Shown here: one piece after another, positions 46,332-55,387 of the stretch | How the letters are laid out: every line of letters begins with the position of its first letter | Numbering within the stretch: the stretch's first letter is position 1 | The notes under the pieces: model-generated | What the model was told of the DNA's origin: nothing | Database searches by the model: none | Seen by the model: the letters and a program-made list of their open reading frames with translations, nothing else | Program-made: the position numbers and the translations under genes | Assembly: GCF_014205635.1 (NCBI RefSeq) | Contig: NZ_JACIIV010000010.1 | Coordinates: forward strand, 62,001 to 126,000 | Direction of reading: 5' to 3' | DNA length: 64,000 bases | Source of the DNA: Polymorphobacter multimanifer | GTDB taxonomy: Bacteria; Pseudomonadota; Alphaproteobacteria; Sphingomonadales; Sphingomonadaceae

Positions 46332-48493
46332 CGTGTGGCCAGCGCGTCGAGATAGCGGCGGCCTGCTGCATCGCCGGCGGGGCGGCGGAGGACGGCGGCG
46401 GGGGGCGTGGCGATGGCGGCCCAGATGGCGCCGCGCAGCGTGGTTCGGCACGGGGCGCAGTCGGGATCGGAGCGGACCGCGTCGATGGCGGCGACGACCG
46501 AGAGCTTGTCGGCCACTTCGGCCTGCGCCAGCCAGCGTTCGAGGCGCTGGAGATCGGCTTCGCTCGGGCTGGACGTGGCGAGGCTGGCGAAAAGCGCGGC
46601 GGGCACGGCGTCGGGATAGTCCTGACCGTCAAGCGACCTGCGGCCGGGGGCAATGCCCTCGCGCTTGCCGGTGAGGCGGCGCGCCATGTCGATGGGGGGC
46701 AGGTTGGTGCCGGTGCGTTGGAGGAAGATGCGCGTCGCCTGCTGGACGTCCTTGATGAAATTGAGGGCGGCATAGGCTTGCGGCAGGGCGGCGGCGGGCT
46801 CGGCCTGGCGGAGCGAACGTTCGGCCTGCCACATGGCGTCGAGCGCCTTGCCGAGAGTGGCGCGGGTTTCCGGATCGAACAGCGTGGCGGTTTCGGAATC
46901 GCCGTGCGCATGGCCATATCCGGCGAGTTCACCATTGTCCGACCCGAAGACCGGGGGTGCCCGGTCACCGGCGCCATGGTTGTGGCCGTCATAGGCATCA
47001 TGGCCTTCGGGGAGGACGAGCTTGGGTGCGGGCTTGTCGGCTGGCGCAACCTTGTCGGGGGCGCCGCCGTCACTGGTGAGAAGGTCGGCCATCGTCGGCG
47101 CCTTGGGCTGGCCTTCGGACTCCTCGCCAAGGAACTGGCCGTAGCGCAGGCGCAGGATGCGCTGATCGGCACCGATGTTGTTCGACCTTGCCGTGAAGGT
47201 GGCGGCCGGGAGGCGGCGCCGCTCCTTGAGCAAGGCTTCGATGTCGATGATGATCTGGCGCTGGCTGCGGAAATAGGCGGGCATCACGCGCTGCACCATG
47301 CCTTCGAGCCCGGCGGCCTCGGCCATTTTTTCGGATGGCACGCGCAGGATGAGGCTGGGGCTTTGCGCGGTCTGCGCGGTGCCGGGCTTGTTGTCGGCGA
47401 CGCTGAGCTGCGCCACCAGCTCGCCGCCGGGGGTGAGGCCCAGCGCGTTCAAGTCGAGCGACACGCTGAAGCGGCGCGCCTTGGGCGAGCCGGTGCCGGA
47501 GAGGACCATGGCGGATTCGCGGAAGCGTACATTCTCGCCGGACCCTTCGGCGCGGATGAGGCGGAGGCGGGCGGTGGCACGCACGCCATGATCGTCGCGG
47601 GCTTCGAAGCTGAGCGCCCAGCGGGATTGGCCGGGGGTGGCGGAGGTGAGGGTGGTGGCGGGGACGAGGACGCGGACGACCGGCGGGGCATCGGCGATGG
47701 CATCGAGGCGGTGAAGCGGGCCTTGCCTGGCTTCGCCTGTCGCGACGACGCGGTAGAGCGCCGAGCGATCGAGCCGGGCGGTGCCGACGAAATCTTCGTT
47801 CTGCTTGGTCAATGATACGCGGCGGCCGTCGAGGAAGACCAGCGTGGCGGATTCGGGGACGGGGGCGAAGCGGAGGCGCCAAATCAGCGTGCTGCCTGCG
47901 GGGGCCTTGGCGGACAGGCCTTCGGCATTGCGGGCGGGCAAGCCGGTGTAGCCCGGCGGCGTGATGCGCAAGGTGCGTGCCACCAGCACCGGCGGCGGCT
48001 GATCGGCCTCGCCGCGAATGAGGGCTTCGACTTCGGCGGAGCCTCCGCGCGGCCAGAAGATAGCGTCGGCGATGGTGACGAGCGCGAGGCCCCAGATGGG
48101 GACAAGACGTTTTGGCTGCCAATCGGGCTGGGTGGCGATAGCGGGGCCGGTTTCGAGGCGGGTGATGAGCCGGTCGCGCTGGAGGCGTTGCAGCAGGCCA
48201 AGGGTGGCGGGCTCGGCGAGGAGGAGATCGGCGCTGTCTTCGACATCGGGTCGCTCGGCATCAAGGCGACGGAGCAGCCAGCGCTGATCATAGCGGGCGG
48301 AGGCGCGGAGCGCGAGGAAGGCCGTGGCGGCAAGGCCGAGGGCAGCGACGGCCGCCGCGGCACCGGGACCGGCGAGGCGCCATGCGATGGCGGCGGCGGC
48401 GAGGACGAGCGGCAGGGCGGCGGCGGCGGTCTGGGCGCGCACGCGCCAGACGATGGGGCGCAGCCAGGCGGCGAAATCGGGGGCGACGCTCAT
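46328..48493 (-). CDS. DUF4175-family membrane protein
   Basis: The 721-residue product has two or three N-terminal membrane helices (residues about 20-65 and around 145-160), then a large periplasmic part with a beta-sandwich region (RTLRITPPGYTGLPAR near residue 190) and a long helical C-terminal half (RSQRQIIIDIEALLKERRRL). It contains a His/Gly-rich loop (HDAYDGHNHGAG, then GYGHAHGD) that could bind metal. DUF4175 proteins typically accompany MoxR, DUF58 and BatA genes. It overlaps its neighbours on both sides (ATGA). Function unknown. Confidence 0.85.
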   Translation of the reverse strand: MSVAPDFAAWLRPIVWRVRAQTAAAALPLVLAAAAIAWRLAGPGAAAAVAALGLAATAFLALRASARYDQRWLLRRLDAERPDVEDSADLLLAEPATLGLLQRLQRDRLITRLETGPAIATQPDWQPKRLVPIWGLALVTIADAIFWPRGGSAEVEALIRGEADQPPPVLVARTLRITPPGYTGLPARNAEGLSAKAPAGSTLIWRLRFAPVPESATLVFLDGRRVSLTKQNEDFVGTARLDRSALYRVVATGEARQGPLHRLDAIADAPPVVRVLVPATTLTSATPGQSRWALSFEARDDHGVRATARLRLIRAEGSGENVRFRESAMVLSGTGSPKARRFSVSLDLNALGLTPGGELVAQLSVADNKPGTAQTAQSPSLILRVPSEKMAEAAGLEGMVQRVMPAYFRSQRQIIIDIEALLKERRRLPAATFTARSNNIGADQRILRLRYGQFLGEESEGQPKAPTMADLLTSDGGAPDKVAPADKPAPKLVLPEGHDAYDGHNHGAGDRAPPVFGSDNGELAGYGHAHGDSETATLFDPETRATLGKALDAMWQAERSLRQAEPAAALPQAYAALNFIKDVQQATRIFLQRTGTNLPPIDMARRLTGKREGIAPGRRSLDGQDYPDAVPAALFASLATSSPSEADLQRLERWLAQAEVADKLSVVAAIDAVRSDPDCAPCRTTLRGAIWAAIATPPAAVLRRPAGDAAGRRYLDALATR

Positions 48494-49611
48494 GGCCGGG
48501 CTGCGCGCCGGCTGCGGGTGGCGACCCAGCGCTCGATGAGCCAGCCGAGTGCGATGGCGAGGCCCAGCCAGCCGGAGAGATCGAGCCCGGCGAGCACGGG
48601 GGCGGGGCCGCCGGTGCGCGGCTGCCAGCCTTCGGCGCTGACGCGCGCCGGCTCGGGCGGGGGTTGCAGCAGGGCGGCGAGAGCTTGGGGGAAATCGGGT
48701 TCTAGCAGCGCCGGAAGGGCGGCGGGGGTGAGCGGGCGCACGAAGCGGATGAGCCTTCCGCGCCCAAGCGGGCTGGCCTCGGCGATCGGGCCCTGGGCAT
48801 CGCGCCAGACGGTGGTGCCGGCGGGGATTTGGGTTTGCGCCATCACCAGCGCGGTGCCGCCGGAGGCGACCCAGTTTGTGATTGGGTCGGGCGGGGTGCC
48901 GGACCCAAGCCACAGGAGGATGCTGCTTTGGGGCGGCATGGGTGCGTCGGCGGGCTGGAGATCGAAGCCGGCGCCGAGGCCGGTGGCGGCAGCGCGGAGC
49001 CAGCGGAGGCCCGGGTCGGTGGCAGGGCCGCGTGCGGCGAAGGCCAGCTTTTCGACAGGTGCTGCCAGTGCCGGCATGGCGCCTTCAAGAATGCGGACTT
49101 GCACCGGGCGGGAGAGTCTCGGGAGTTCGGCGTCGACGCCTTGCAGGACGCCGGGGACGAGGATGGTGAGCGGGACTTGCGCGGCGAGGGTGGAATCAAG
49201 CTCGCGGACAAGGCTGGAGACTGGGCCGGCGGGCGGGGCGATCTCGCCGAAATCGGGGAAGCCGGGGGTGAGCCAGAGCGCCCGGGCGTCCCCGGCCGAA
49301 GCGAGGGCGGCGCGGGCTTCCACCAGATCGGCGCCGGGGAACACCACAAGCACCGGGCGGCGGTCGGTCCAGCCGCGCCAGATGGGCTGGGCGAGGAGAA
49401 GTGCGAGCAGCACGACGAGCAGCAGCCGCAGCAGCAGCAGCGGCACTTCATCGAAGCGGATCTGCGCGCGCGGGCGCGGGGCGGCGCGGAGCCAGCGGAG
49501 GGCGGCAAAGTCGATGATATCGGCGTCGCTGCGGCGCGCGAGATGGATCGCCAGCGGCAGCACCACGGCAAGCAGGCCGAGCAGGCCGAGGGGGAAGAGG
49601 AAGCCTGGCAT
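48490..49611 (-). CDS. BatA-domain (aerotolerance-regulator N-terminal) membrane protein
   Basis: The 373-residue product has the BatA N-terminal signature: a first helix (FLFPLGLLGLLAVVLPLAIHLA), then FDEVPLLLLRLLLVVLLALLLAQP, and a C-terminal helix (LSGWLGLAIALGWLIERW). The middle is soluble, with a VWA- or amidotransferase-like fold but no MIDAS motif. The ATG shares one base with the DUF58 stop. BatA-type proteins sit in the membrane and act with MoxR ATPases in envelope stress tolerance in some bacteria. Confidence 0.87.
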   Translation of the reverse strand: MPGFLFPLGLLGLLAVVLPLAIHLARRSDADIIDFAALRWLRAAPRPRAQIRFDEVPLLLLRLLLVVLLALLLAQPIWRGWTDRRPVLVVFPGADLVEARAALASAGDARALWLTPGFPDFGEIAPPAGPVSSLVRELDSTLAAQVPLTILVPGVLQGVDAELPRLSRPVQVRILEGAMPALAAPVEKLAFAARGPATDPGLRWLRAAATGLGAGFDLQPADAPMPPQSSILLWLGSGTPPDPITNWVASGGTALVMAQTQIPAGTTVWRDAQGPIAEASPLGRGRLIRFVRPLTPAALPALLEPDFPQALAALLQPPPEPARVSAEGWQPRTGGPAPVLAGLDLSGWLGLAIALGWLIERWVATRSRRAARP

Positions 49612-50507
49612 CAGCTGTATTCGTCGGCGTGGCCGCTGCCGAACAGGCGGCGGAGCGGCACGTCGAGCGCTTCGTCGAGGACCAGCCGGGCGTGGCGGAT
49701 GCCGTCATGCTCGAGCCGCGCGGCGAGTTCGGTCTGTGCTGCGGCAAAGCGGCTGAGGAATTCGTCGCGGAGCACCTTGCCGTCGCCGAGCAGCTCTTCG
49801 CCGGTTTCGGGATCGCGGAAGCGATGGCCTTGCGCGAAGGGGAAGTCGCGCTCCTCGACGCTGAGGATCTGGATGGCCAGCACTTCGCGGCCTGCCGCTG
49901 CCAGTCGTTCGGCAAGGGTGACGGTGCCCTCGTCGAAGAAATCCGACAGCAGCACGACGAGATCGCTGGGGCCGACACGGTCCCACAGCGGCCCCAATTG
50001 GGCGAGTGCGGGGAAGCCGCCGCGGGGCTCGACCGCGCGGAGGGCCAGCGCCAGCCGATCGCGCTGGCGGACGCCATCGGCGGCGTCGATGACGTTCAGC
50101 CCGGCATCCGAAAGCACCACGAGGCCGAAGCGATCGCCCTGGTTCATGGCAAGCTGGCCGAGGCAGGCGGCGAGGCCCATGGCGGCATCGAGGCGGCTGC
50201 GGGTCGGTTGCGCCCGGTCGGCCTGGCCCATCGACGCCGAGGCATCGAGCAGTATCCAGAGCCGCAGCGGGCTTTCGCGCTCGGATTCGCGGACGAAGAA
50301 CTTGCCCGAGCGGGCGTAGAGCTTCCAGTCGATCATCCGCGGTTCGTCGCCGCGCTCATAGCCGCGATATTGCGCGAATTCGAGGCCGGCACCGCGCGCG
50401 CGGCTATGGTGGAGGCCGAGGCCCTGCAGATCGGCGGCGCGGCGCGCGGTGAGGCGCAGCGTGCGCAGCCGCCCGCGCACGTCCGGGGGGATCAGGTCCG
50501 GCCCCAC
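49611..50507 (-). CDS. DUF58 (VWA-like) protein
   Basis: The 298-residue soluble protein has the DUF58 core motif YRGYERGDEPRMIDWKLYARSG around residues 47-68, shown here in two parts as YRGYERGDEPRM and IDWKLYARSG, followed by a MIDAS-like DASASM and later LLSDFFDEG. DUF58 proteins are substrates or adaptors of MoxR ATPases. It follows moxR by 5 bases. Confidence 0.92.
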   Translation of the reverse strand: MGPDLIPPDVRGRLRTLRLTARRAADLQGLGLHHSRARGAGLEFAQYRGYERGDEPRMIDWKLYARSGKFFVRESERESPLRLWILLDASASMGQADRAQPTRSRLDAAMGLAACLGQLAMNQGDRFGLVVLSDAGLNVIDAADGVRQRDRLALALRAVEPRGGFPALAQLGPLWDRVGPSDLVVLLSDFFDEGTVTLAERLAAAGREVLAIQILSVEERDFPFAQGHRFRDPETGEELLGDGKVLRDEFLSRFAAAQTELAARLEHDGIRHARLVLDEALDVPLRRLFGSGHADEYS

Positions 50508-50512
50508 GCCTC

Positions 50513-51508
50513 TCAGCCGGGGAACGGCACGGCGCGGAGCAGCGCCGCGACCACATCGTCGGCGGTGCAGCCTTCGGCTTCGGCGGCGAAGCTCAGGAGC
50601 AGGCGGTGGCGCATGACGGGGGCGGCGAGCGCCATCACGTCCTCGCGGGTGGCGGCGAGGCGGCCCTGCAGCAGGGCGCGGGCCTTGGCGGTGAGCACCA
50701 GCGCCTGGCCGGCGCGCGGGCCGGCACCCCAGCGGACATATTTGGCGATGGTTTCGGGAGCGTTTTCGGCCGGGCGGCTGGCGCGGACGAGGCGGGTGAT
50801 CCAGAGCAGCAGATCTTCGCTCAGATGCACTTCGCGCACGAGGCGCTGCAGGGCAAGCACATCGGCCTCCCCCATCACCGCTGGCACGACGCCGGGCTTG
50901 CCGCCGGTGGTGGCGGCGAGAATGTCATGCTCTTCGGCCTCGGAGGGATAATCGACGCGGATGAGCAGCAGGAAACGATCGAGCTGGGCTTCGGGGAGCG
51001 GATAGGTGCCGGCCTGTTCAAGCGGGTTTTGCGTTGCCAGCACGAAGAAGGGTTTCGGCAGCACATGGGTGACGCCGCCATAGCTGACGGTCTTTTCCTG
51101 CATCGCTTCGAGGAGAGCGGCCTGGGTTTTCGGCGGGGTGCGGTTGAGTTCGTCGGCGAGGAGCAGGTTGGTGAACACCGGGCCGGGCTGGAAGCGGAAA
51201 TGGCGCTTGCCGGTGCCGTGATCCTCTTCGAGCAGCTCGGTGCCGAGAATGTCCGACGGCATGAGATCGGGGGTGAACTGGACGCGGCGGAATTCGAGCT
51301 TGAGCGCTTCGCCGAGGCTCTTCACCAGCAGTGTCTTGCCCAGACCGGGGACGCCTTCGAGCAGGCAATGGCCGCCGGCGAACAGGCCGATGAGCAGCTG
51401 CTCGACGACCTCGGTCTGGCCGACAATGGCCTGTCCGACAGCGGCGCGCAGGCCGCCGAGCTTGTCGAGCAGTGCTGCTACGGAGGCTTCGTCGATGGTG
51501 TCGGTCAT
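50513..51508 (-). CDS. MoxR-family AAA+ ATPase
   Basis: The 331-residue chaperone-like ATPase has Walker A GVPGLGKT (residues about 46-53), Walker B LLLADELNRTPPK, the sensor region ATQNPLEQAGTYPLPEAQLD and a C-terminal lid. MoxR proteins insert cofactors or mature VWA-type partners; DUF58 and BatA genes directly downstream fit this. It follows DUF4159 by 12 bases. Confidence 0.94.
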   Translation of the reverse strand: MTDTIDEASVAALLDKLGGLRAAVGQAIVGQTEVVEQLLIGLFAGGHCLLEGVPGLGKTLLVKSLGEALKLEFRRVQFTPDLMPSDILGTELLEEDHGTGKRHFRFQPGPVFTNLLLADELNRTPPKTQAALLEAMQEKTVSYGGVTHVLPKPFFVLATQNPLEQAGTYPLPEAQLDRFLLLIRVDYPSEAEEHDILAATTGGKPGVVPAVMGEADVLALQRLVREVHLSEDLLLWITRLVRASRPAENAPETIAKYVRWGAGPRAGQALVLTAKARALLQGRLAATREDVMALAAPVMRHRLLLSFAAEAEGCTADDVVAALLRAVPFPG

Positions 51509-51520
51509 GGGGAATCCGGC

Positions 51521-52234
51521 TCAGGCTGAAAGGGCGTAGACGATGATGTTGACGGCGAACTTGGTGTTGTCTTCGGCGAGGAAGCGCTTGTTGCGCCAGT
51601 CGTAGTCCCACTCGCAGCCATAGTCCTTGTTGCTGTAGAGGACGCCCAATCTCCCCTTTCCGGCCCGACCATTGATCTCGATGCCCTTGAGGTAATCGTG
51701 GATCAGGTCATCGCCCCAGCCGTTGAGCTCGAAGCTGGTGGCGGGCGGGCCTTCGAACTTGAAGAAGCTCGAATAGACGGGGTGGGTGTTGGGCAGCTTC
51801 TTCATCGCGCTGCTGCCGAAGATCTTTGCCATTTCGGCTTCGAAGGATTTGGCGAACAGGCCGTCGATATCGTGGTTGCAATCATCGACGAACACGAAGC
51901 CGCCGTTTTCGACATAGCGCTTGAAGTTGGCGCGCTCGGCGGTGTCGAACTCGACGAGGCGGTGGCCGGCGAGATAGCAGAAGGGGGCGCGCAGCATCGC
52001 CGGGTCCGACAGGGCGATGACATGTTCCTTGGGGTCGACGCGCAGGCTGGTGTAATCGACGAGCGAGGTGAGGATGTTGTTCGGCATCCGCTGGTCGACG
52101 TCCCAATCCCCGCTGCTGTACTTCAGCCGGGTGAACCAGAAGTCGTAGGCCGCGGCGCGGGCCGGGATGGCGGTGGCTGCCATGGCGCCCGCCAGCAGTC
52201 GCAGGAAGCTCTTGCGGCTGATGGCGGGCTGCAC
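51521..52234 (-). CDS. DUF4159 protein with Tat-like signal
   Basis: The 237-residue product starts with SRKSFLRLLAGAMAATAIPARA, a Tat/Sec-type signal, then a DUF4159 domain (FTRLKYSSGDWDVDQRMPNN near residue 35 and VDDCNHDIDGLF near 120). Many DUF4159 proteins are linked to the MoxR/Bat operons. The start is a GTG at 52232-52234, 2 bases after the tldE stop. No function has been established. Confidence 0.85.
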   Translation of the reverse strand: MQPAISRKSFLRLLAGAMAATAIPARAAAYDFWFTRLKYSSGDWDVDQRMPNNILTSLVDYTSLRVDPKEHVIALSDPAMLRAPFCYLAGHRLVEFDTAERANFKRYVENGGFVFVDDCNHDIDGLFAKSFEAEMAKIFGSSAMKKLPNTHPVYSSFFKFEGPPATSFELNGWGDDLIHDYLKGIEINGRAGKGRLGVLYSNKDYGCEWDYDWRNKRFLAEDNTKFAVNIIVYALSA

Positions 52235-52236
52235 GA

Positions 52237-53571
52237 TCAGACGGCGTCCGACAGCGAGGTGAAGGTGAAGTCCCGCAGCTTCATCGGCGGGATCATCATC
52301 ACCAGCGAGCTTTCGTCACTGGCGACGCGCACCGGGCGGCCGAGCTCATCGATGTTGTTGAGCATGATGACCGGGCTCTCGTTGAAGCGGAAGTTCTTGA
52401 GCGGGTATTTGATCTCGCCATTCTCGATGTAGAAGGTGCCATCGCGGGTGAGGCCGGTGAGCAGCACCGTCTGCGGATCGACCATGCGGATGTACCAGGT
52501 GCGGGTGACGAGGATGCCGCGCTCGGTGGTGCGGACAAGATCGGCGGTGGACTTGGTGCCGCCCATCATCAGCAGGTTGCCGGGCTGGCCAACGGCGGTC
52601 TTGCCGGTCTTTTGTGCCCAGAAGCGCGAATAGTTGAGGTTGGCGATCTTGCCGTCCTGCACCAGCGCCTGCCTTTCGCGGGCGAGGCCGGTGTTGTCCC
52701 AGGGCATCACCGCGGCTTCGGGGTTCCAGGGGTCGGCGATCATCGTCACGCGCGGATCATAGACCTGCTCGCCGAGCTTGTTGCCGCCGCCCTTTTTGGA
52801 GAGGAAGCTGCGGCCTTCATCGGCCTGGCGGGCATCGAAGAAGCGGATCATGAAGCTGACGAGGCCGGCGGCCGCGGCGGGCTCGAGGATGACGGTGTAT
52901 TTGCCGGGCTCGAGTGCCCGTGCTTCGGCCGAAGCGGCGGCCTTGCGCATGGCGACGCGGACTTCGGTATCCGCATTGAGCTGGGTGACATCCTGCACAT
53001 CCTTGCCGACCCAGCCCGAACCGCGGCCATCGGTCGTGCGCACGGTGCAGGTGTAGTTGGCGCGGGTGGCGGTCTGATAGCCATAGTTGCCGTTGCTGTT
53101 GGCGGTGGCCGAGAAGTTGCTGGTGTCGCTGAGGAAGCCGGCGGCGATCAGCTTTTCGGCCTTGCACGCCGCGATCGACTTGGCGGCGACATCGGCGCGC
53201 AGATCGGGGGTGATCGCGGCGGTGGCGGCGTCGAAGGTCGGGCTGGCGCGATAGGCCTGCTTGGCGACCGCCGGCACGAACTCGGGGTTTTCGGGCGCCA
53301 GCATTGCCAGCTCCTCGGCGCGCTTGACGACGCGGGCGAGCGAGGCATCGTCGAAGGCGTTGATCGTGGCGGAGCCGACGCGCTTGCCATAGGCGACAGT
53401 GACCGCCAGCTCGGTATCGTTGACGATGCCGCTGGTCGACACGTTGTTGAGGGCGAAGCGGATGTTGCCGTCGGTGGAGCCCGCCATCACGGCGGTGCAC
53501 TCATCGGCCTTGGAGAGCTTGACGACCTTTTCGAGGATCGCCTTCACCTGATCTTGTGTGGGAAAAGCCAT
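52237..53571 (-). CDS. tldE: TldE/PmbA-family metalloprotease partner
   Basis: The 444-residue product belongs to the TldE (PmbA) side of the TldD/TldE heterodimer, which trims or clears unfolded and RiPP-type peptides. There is no HExxxH metal motif, as expected for TldE, and no signal peptide ([20 protein letters not shown]). Family features include [20 protein letters not shown] and [19 protein letters not shown] near the C-terminus. It starts 11 bases after the TldD gene stop. Because the TldD partners carry Tat signals, the complex may be exported as a folded unit; this is inference. Confidence 0.88.
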   Translation of the reverse strand: MAFPTQDQVKAILEKVVKLSKADECTAVMAGSTDGNIRFALNNVSTSGIVNDTELAVTVAYGKRVGSATINAFDDASLARVVKRAEELAMLAPENPEFVPAVAKQAYRASPTFDAATAAITPDLRADVAAKSIAACKAEKLIAAGFLSDTSNFSATANSNGNYGYQTATRANYTCTVRTTDGRGSGWVGKDVQDVTQLNADTEVRVAMRKAAASAEARALEPGKYTVILEPAAAAGLVSFMIRFFDARQADEGRSFLSKKGGGNKLGEQVYDPRVTMIADPWNPEAAVMPWDNTGLARERQALVQDGKIANLNYSRFWAQKTGKTAVGQPGNLLMMGGTKSTADLVRTTERGILVTRTWYIRMVDPQTVLLTGLTRDGTFYIENGEIKYPLKNFRFNESPVIMLNNIDELGRPVRVASDESSLVMMIPPMKLRDFTFTSLSDAV

Positions 53572-53582
53572 GTGTAAACCCC

Positions 53583-55217
53583 TTAGCCCAGCGAGCGGGC
53601 GGTGTTGATGACGTTGATGCCGTCGAAGCGCGCGGTGGACGAACCATGGCTGACCGCCGACGATTGCGAGGGCTGGCCCTTGCCGTCGTTGAAGGCGCCG
53701 CCGAGGCGATAATCGCGATCGTCGCAGATGGCCGAACAGGCGTTCCAGAATTCCGGGGTGCGGATCTGATAGGCCACGTCCTCGATCATCTGGGTGACCT
53801 TGCCGTTCTTGATTTCGTAGAACAACTGGCCGCCGAACTGGGCGTTGTAACGCTGCTGGTCGATCGAGAAGGAGCCATCGCCGATGATGTAGATGCCGTC
53901 CTCGACCTTGGAGATCATGTCGGCCACGGTCATCGGGGTCTTGCCGGGGGCGAGGCTGACATTGGCCATGCGCTGGAACTGCACGCTCGACCAGCTGTCG
54001 GCATAGCAGCAACCGTCGCTCTCGGTCTTGCCGACGATGTGCGCCTGGTCGCGGATGGTCTGGTAATCGACGAGCTTGCCGTCCTTGACGAGATCCCAGC
54101 GCTTGGTCTTCACGCCCTCATCGTCATAGGGCACCTGGCCGAGGCTGCCGGGCTGGACCTTGTCGGCGAAGAAATTCACCTTGTCCGAGCCATACTGGAA
54201 GCCCGAATTGCGCTTGTCCATCGTGGCGAAGCTGGTGCCGGCGAAGTTGGCTTCATAGCCGAGCACGCGGTCGAGTTCGAGCGGATGGCCGACACTTTCG
54301 TGGATCGTCAGCCAGGTGTGCGACGGATCGAGCACCAGATCATATTTGCCGGGCTTGACCGTGGGCGCCTTGAGCTTTTCGCGGGCGTGGCGGGCCGCGG
54401 CCTGCGCATCCTCGAGCGGATCATAGCTCTTGTTGTAGACGGTGACGCCGGCGGGGGTGACCACCTTCTGGCTGGCATCGCCATCAAGATATTCATAGCC
54501 CTGCTGCGACGGGGCCGAAAGCTGCGCGCGGGTGCGGAACTTGCCGGTCTGGCGGTCGATCGCGGTGGCCTGCATCGGGATGTGGATGCGGTGAATGTCC
54601 TGATCGATGTACGAGCCGTCGGTCGAGGCGAAATACTTCTGTTCGTTGACGAGGAACAGGACCGAATTGAAGAAGTCCGCCCCGGCAGCCTGTGCGGCGG
54701 CGTTGATGGCGAGCAGCATGTCGACCTTTTCCTTGATCGGCACTTCCATCGCGTTCTTCTTGATCGGCGTGCGCCATTTGATTTCGCCCACACCCGGCGT
54801 GGGGGCCAGCCGCACCGGCTCGGTCTGCTGCCGGGCATTGGCCTTGGCGATGGCGAGTGCCAGCCGCGCGGTTTCAGCGACGCCATCGTCGGTCATGTCG
54901 TTGGTGGCGGCAAAGCCCCAGGCGCCATCGGCGATGACGCGGATGCCCACACCGACGGACTCGGTGTTGATGACATTCTGCACGGTCTTTTCACGCGTGA
55001 CGGTGAACTGGCGCAGATAGCGCCCCACCCGCACGTCGCAATAGGTCGCCCCGCCGCTCGTTGCGGCACCCAGGCCCACATCGGCGAGGCGGCGCTTCAG
55101 CGCATCGGGGATCGCATCGCCGAGCGCTTCCTGTGCGATGACCTTGCCGAAAGCGGCCGGCAGCACGAGGCCGCCGCCGAAGAGGCCGGTAAGCCCCATG
55201 AATTCACGTCTGCGCAC
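53583..55217 (-). CDS. tldD: TldD-family metallopeptidase with Tat-like signal (copy 1)
   Basis: The 544-residue metalloprotease has the HESVGHPLELDR zinc motif (HExxxH, about residue 305) and the DLVLDP lead-in, and it starts RRREFMGLTGLFGGGLVLP, a twin-arginine signal. Enterobacterial TldD is cytosolic, so export is unusual. The start is GTG 55215-55217, with GGGAGGGA upstream. It is a close paralogue of the next gene upstream (170 bases apart). TldE follows 11 bases downstream. Confidence 0.9.
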   Translation of the reverse strand: MRRREFMGLTGLFGGGLVLPAAFGKVIAQEALGDAIPDALKRRLADVGLGAATSGGATYCDVRVGRYLRQFTVTREKTVQNVINTESVGVGIRVIADGAWGFAATNDMTDDGVAETARLALAIAKANARQQTEPVRLAPTPGVGEIKWRTPIKKNAMEVPIKEKVDMLLAINAAAQAAGADFFNSVLFLVNEQKYFASTDGSYIDQDIHRIHIPMQATAIDRQTGKFRTRAQLSAPSQQGYEYLDGDASQKVVTPAGVTVYNKSYDPLEDAQAAARHAREKLKAPTVKPGKYDLVLDPSHTWLTIHESVGHPLELDRVLGYEANFAGTSFATMDKRNSGFQYGSDKVNFFADKVQPGSLGQVPYDDEGVKTKRWDLVKDGKLVDYQTIRDQAHIVGKTESDGCCYADSWSSVQFQRMANVSLAPGKTPMTVADMISKVEDGIYIIGDGSFSIDQQRYNAQFGGQLFYEIKNGKVTQMIEDVAYQIRTPEFWNACSAICDDRDYRLGGAFNDGKGQPSQSSAVSHGSSTARFDGINVINTARSLG

Positions 55218-55387
55218 TTAGTCCCTCCCGGATGACCAAGCCTCGCCCAGGCCCGGCAAATGTCATGTTGTTTCATCGGCATATCGACCGCCCCCCAGCG
55301 ACATGCCCGATGCGCCCGTCTTTGCGCCAAACGGACGAAAGGTCAAATGCCCGATGCTGCCCGTTCGACGAACGACCGCAGCGGCCA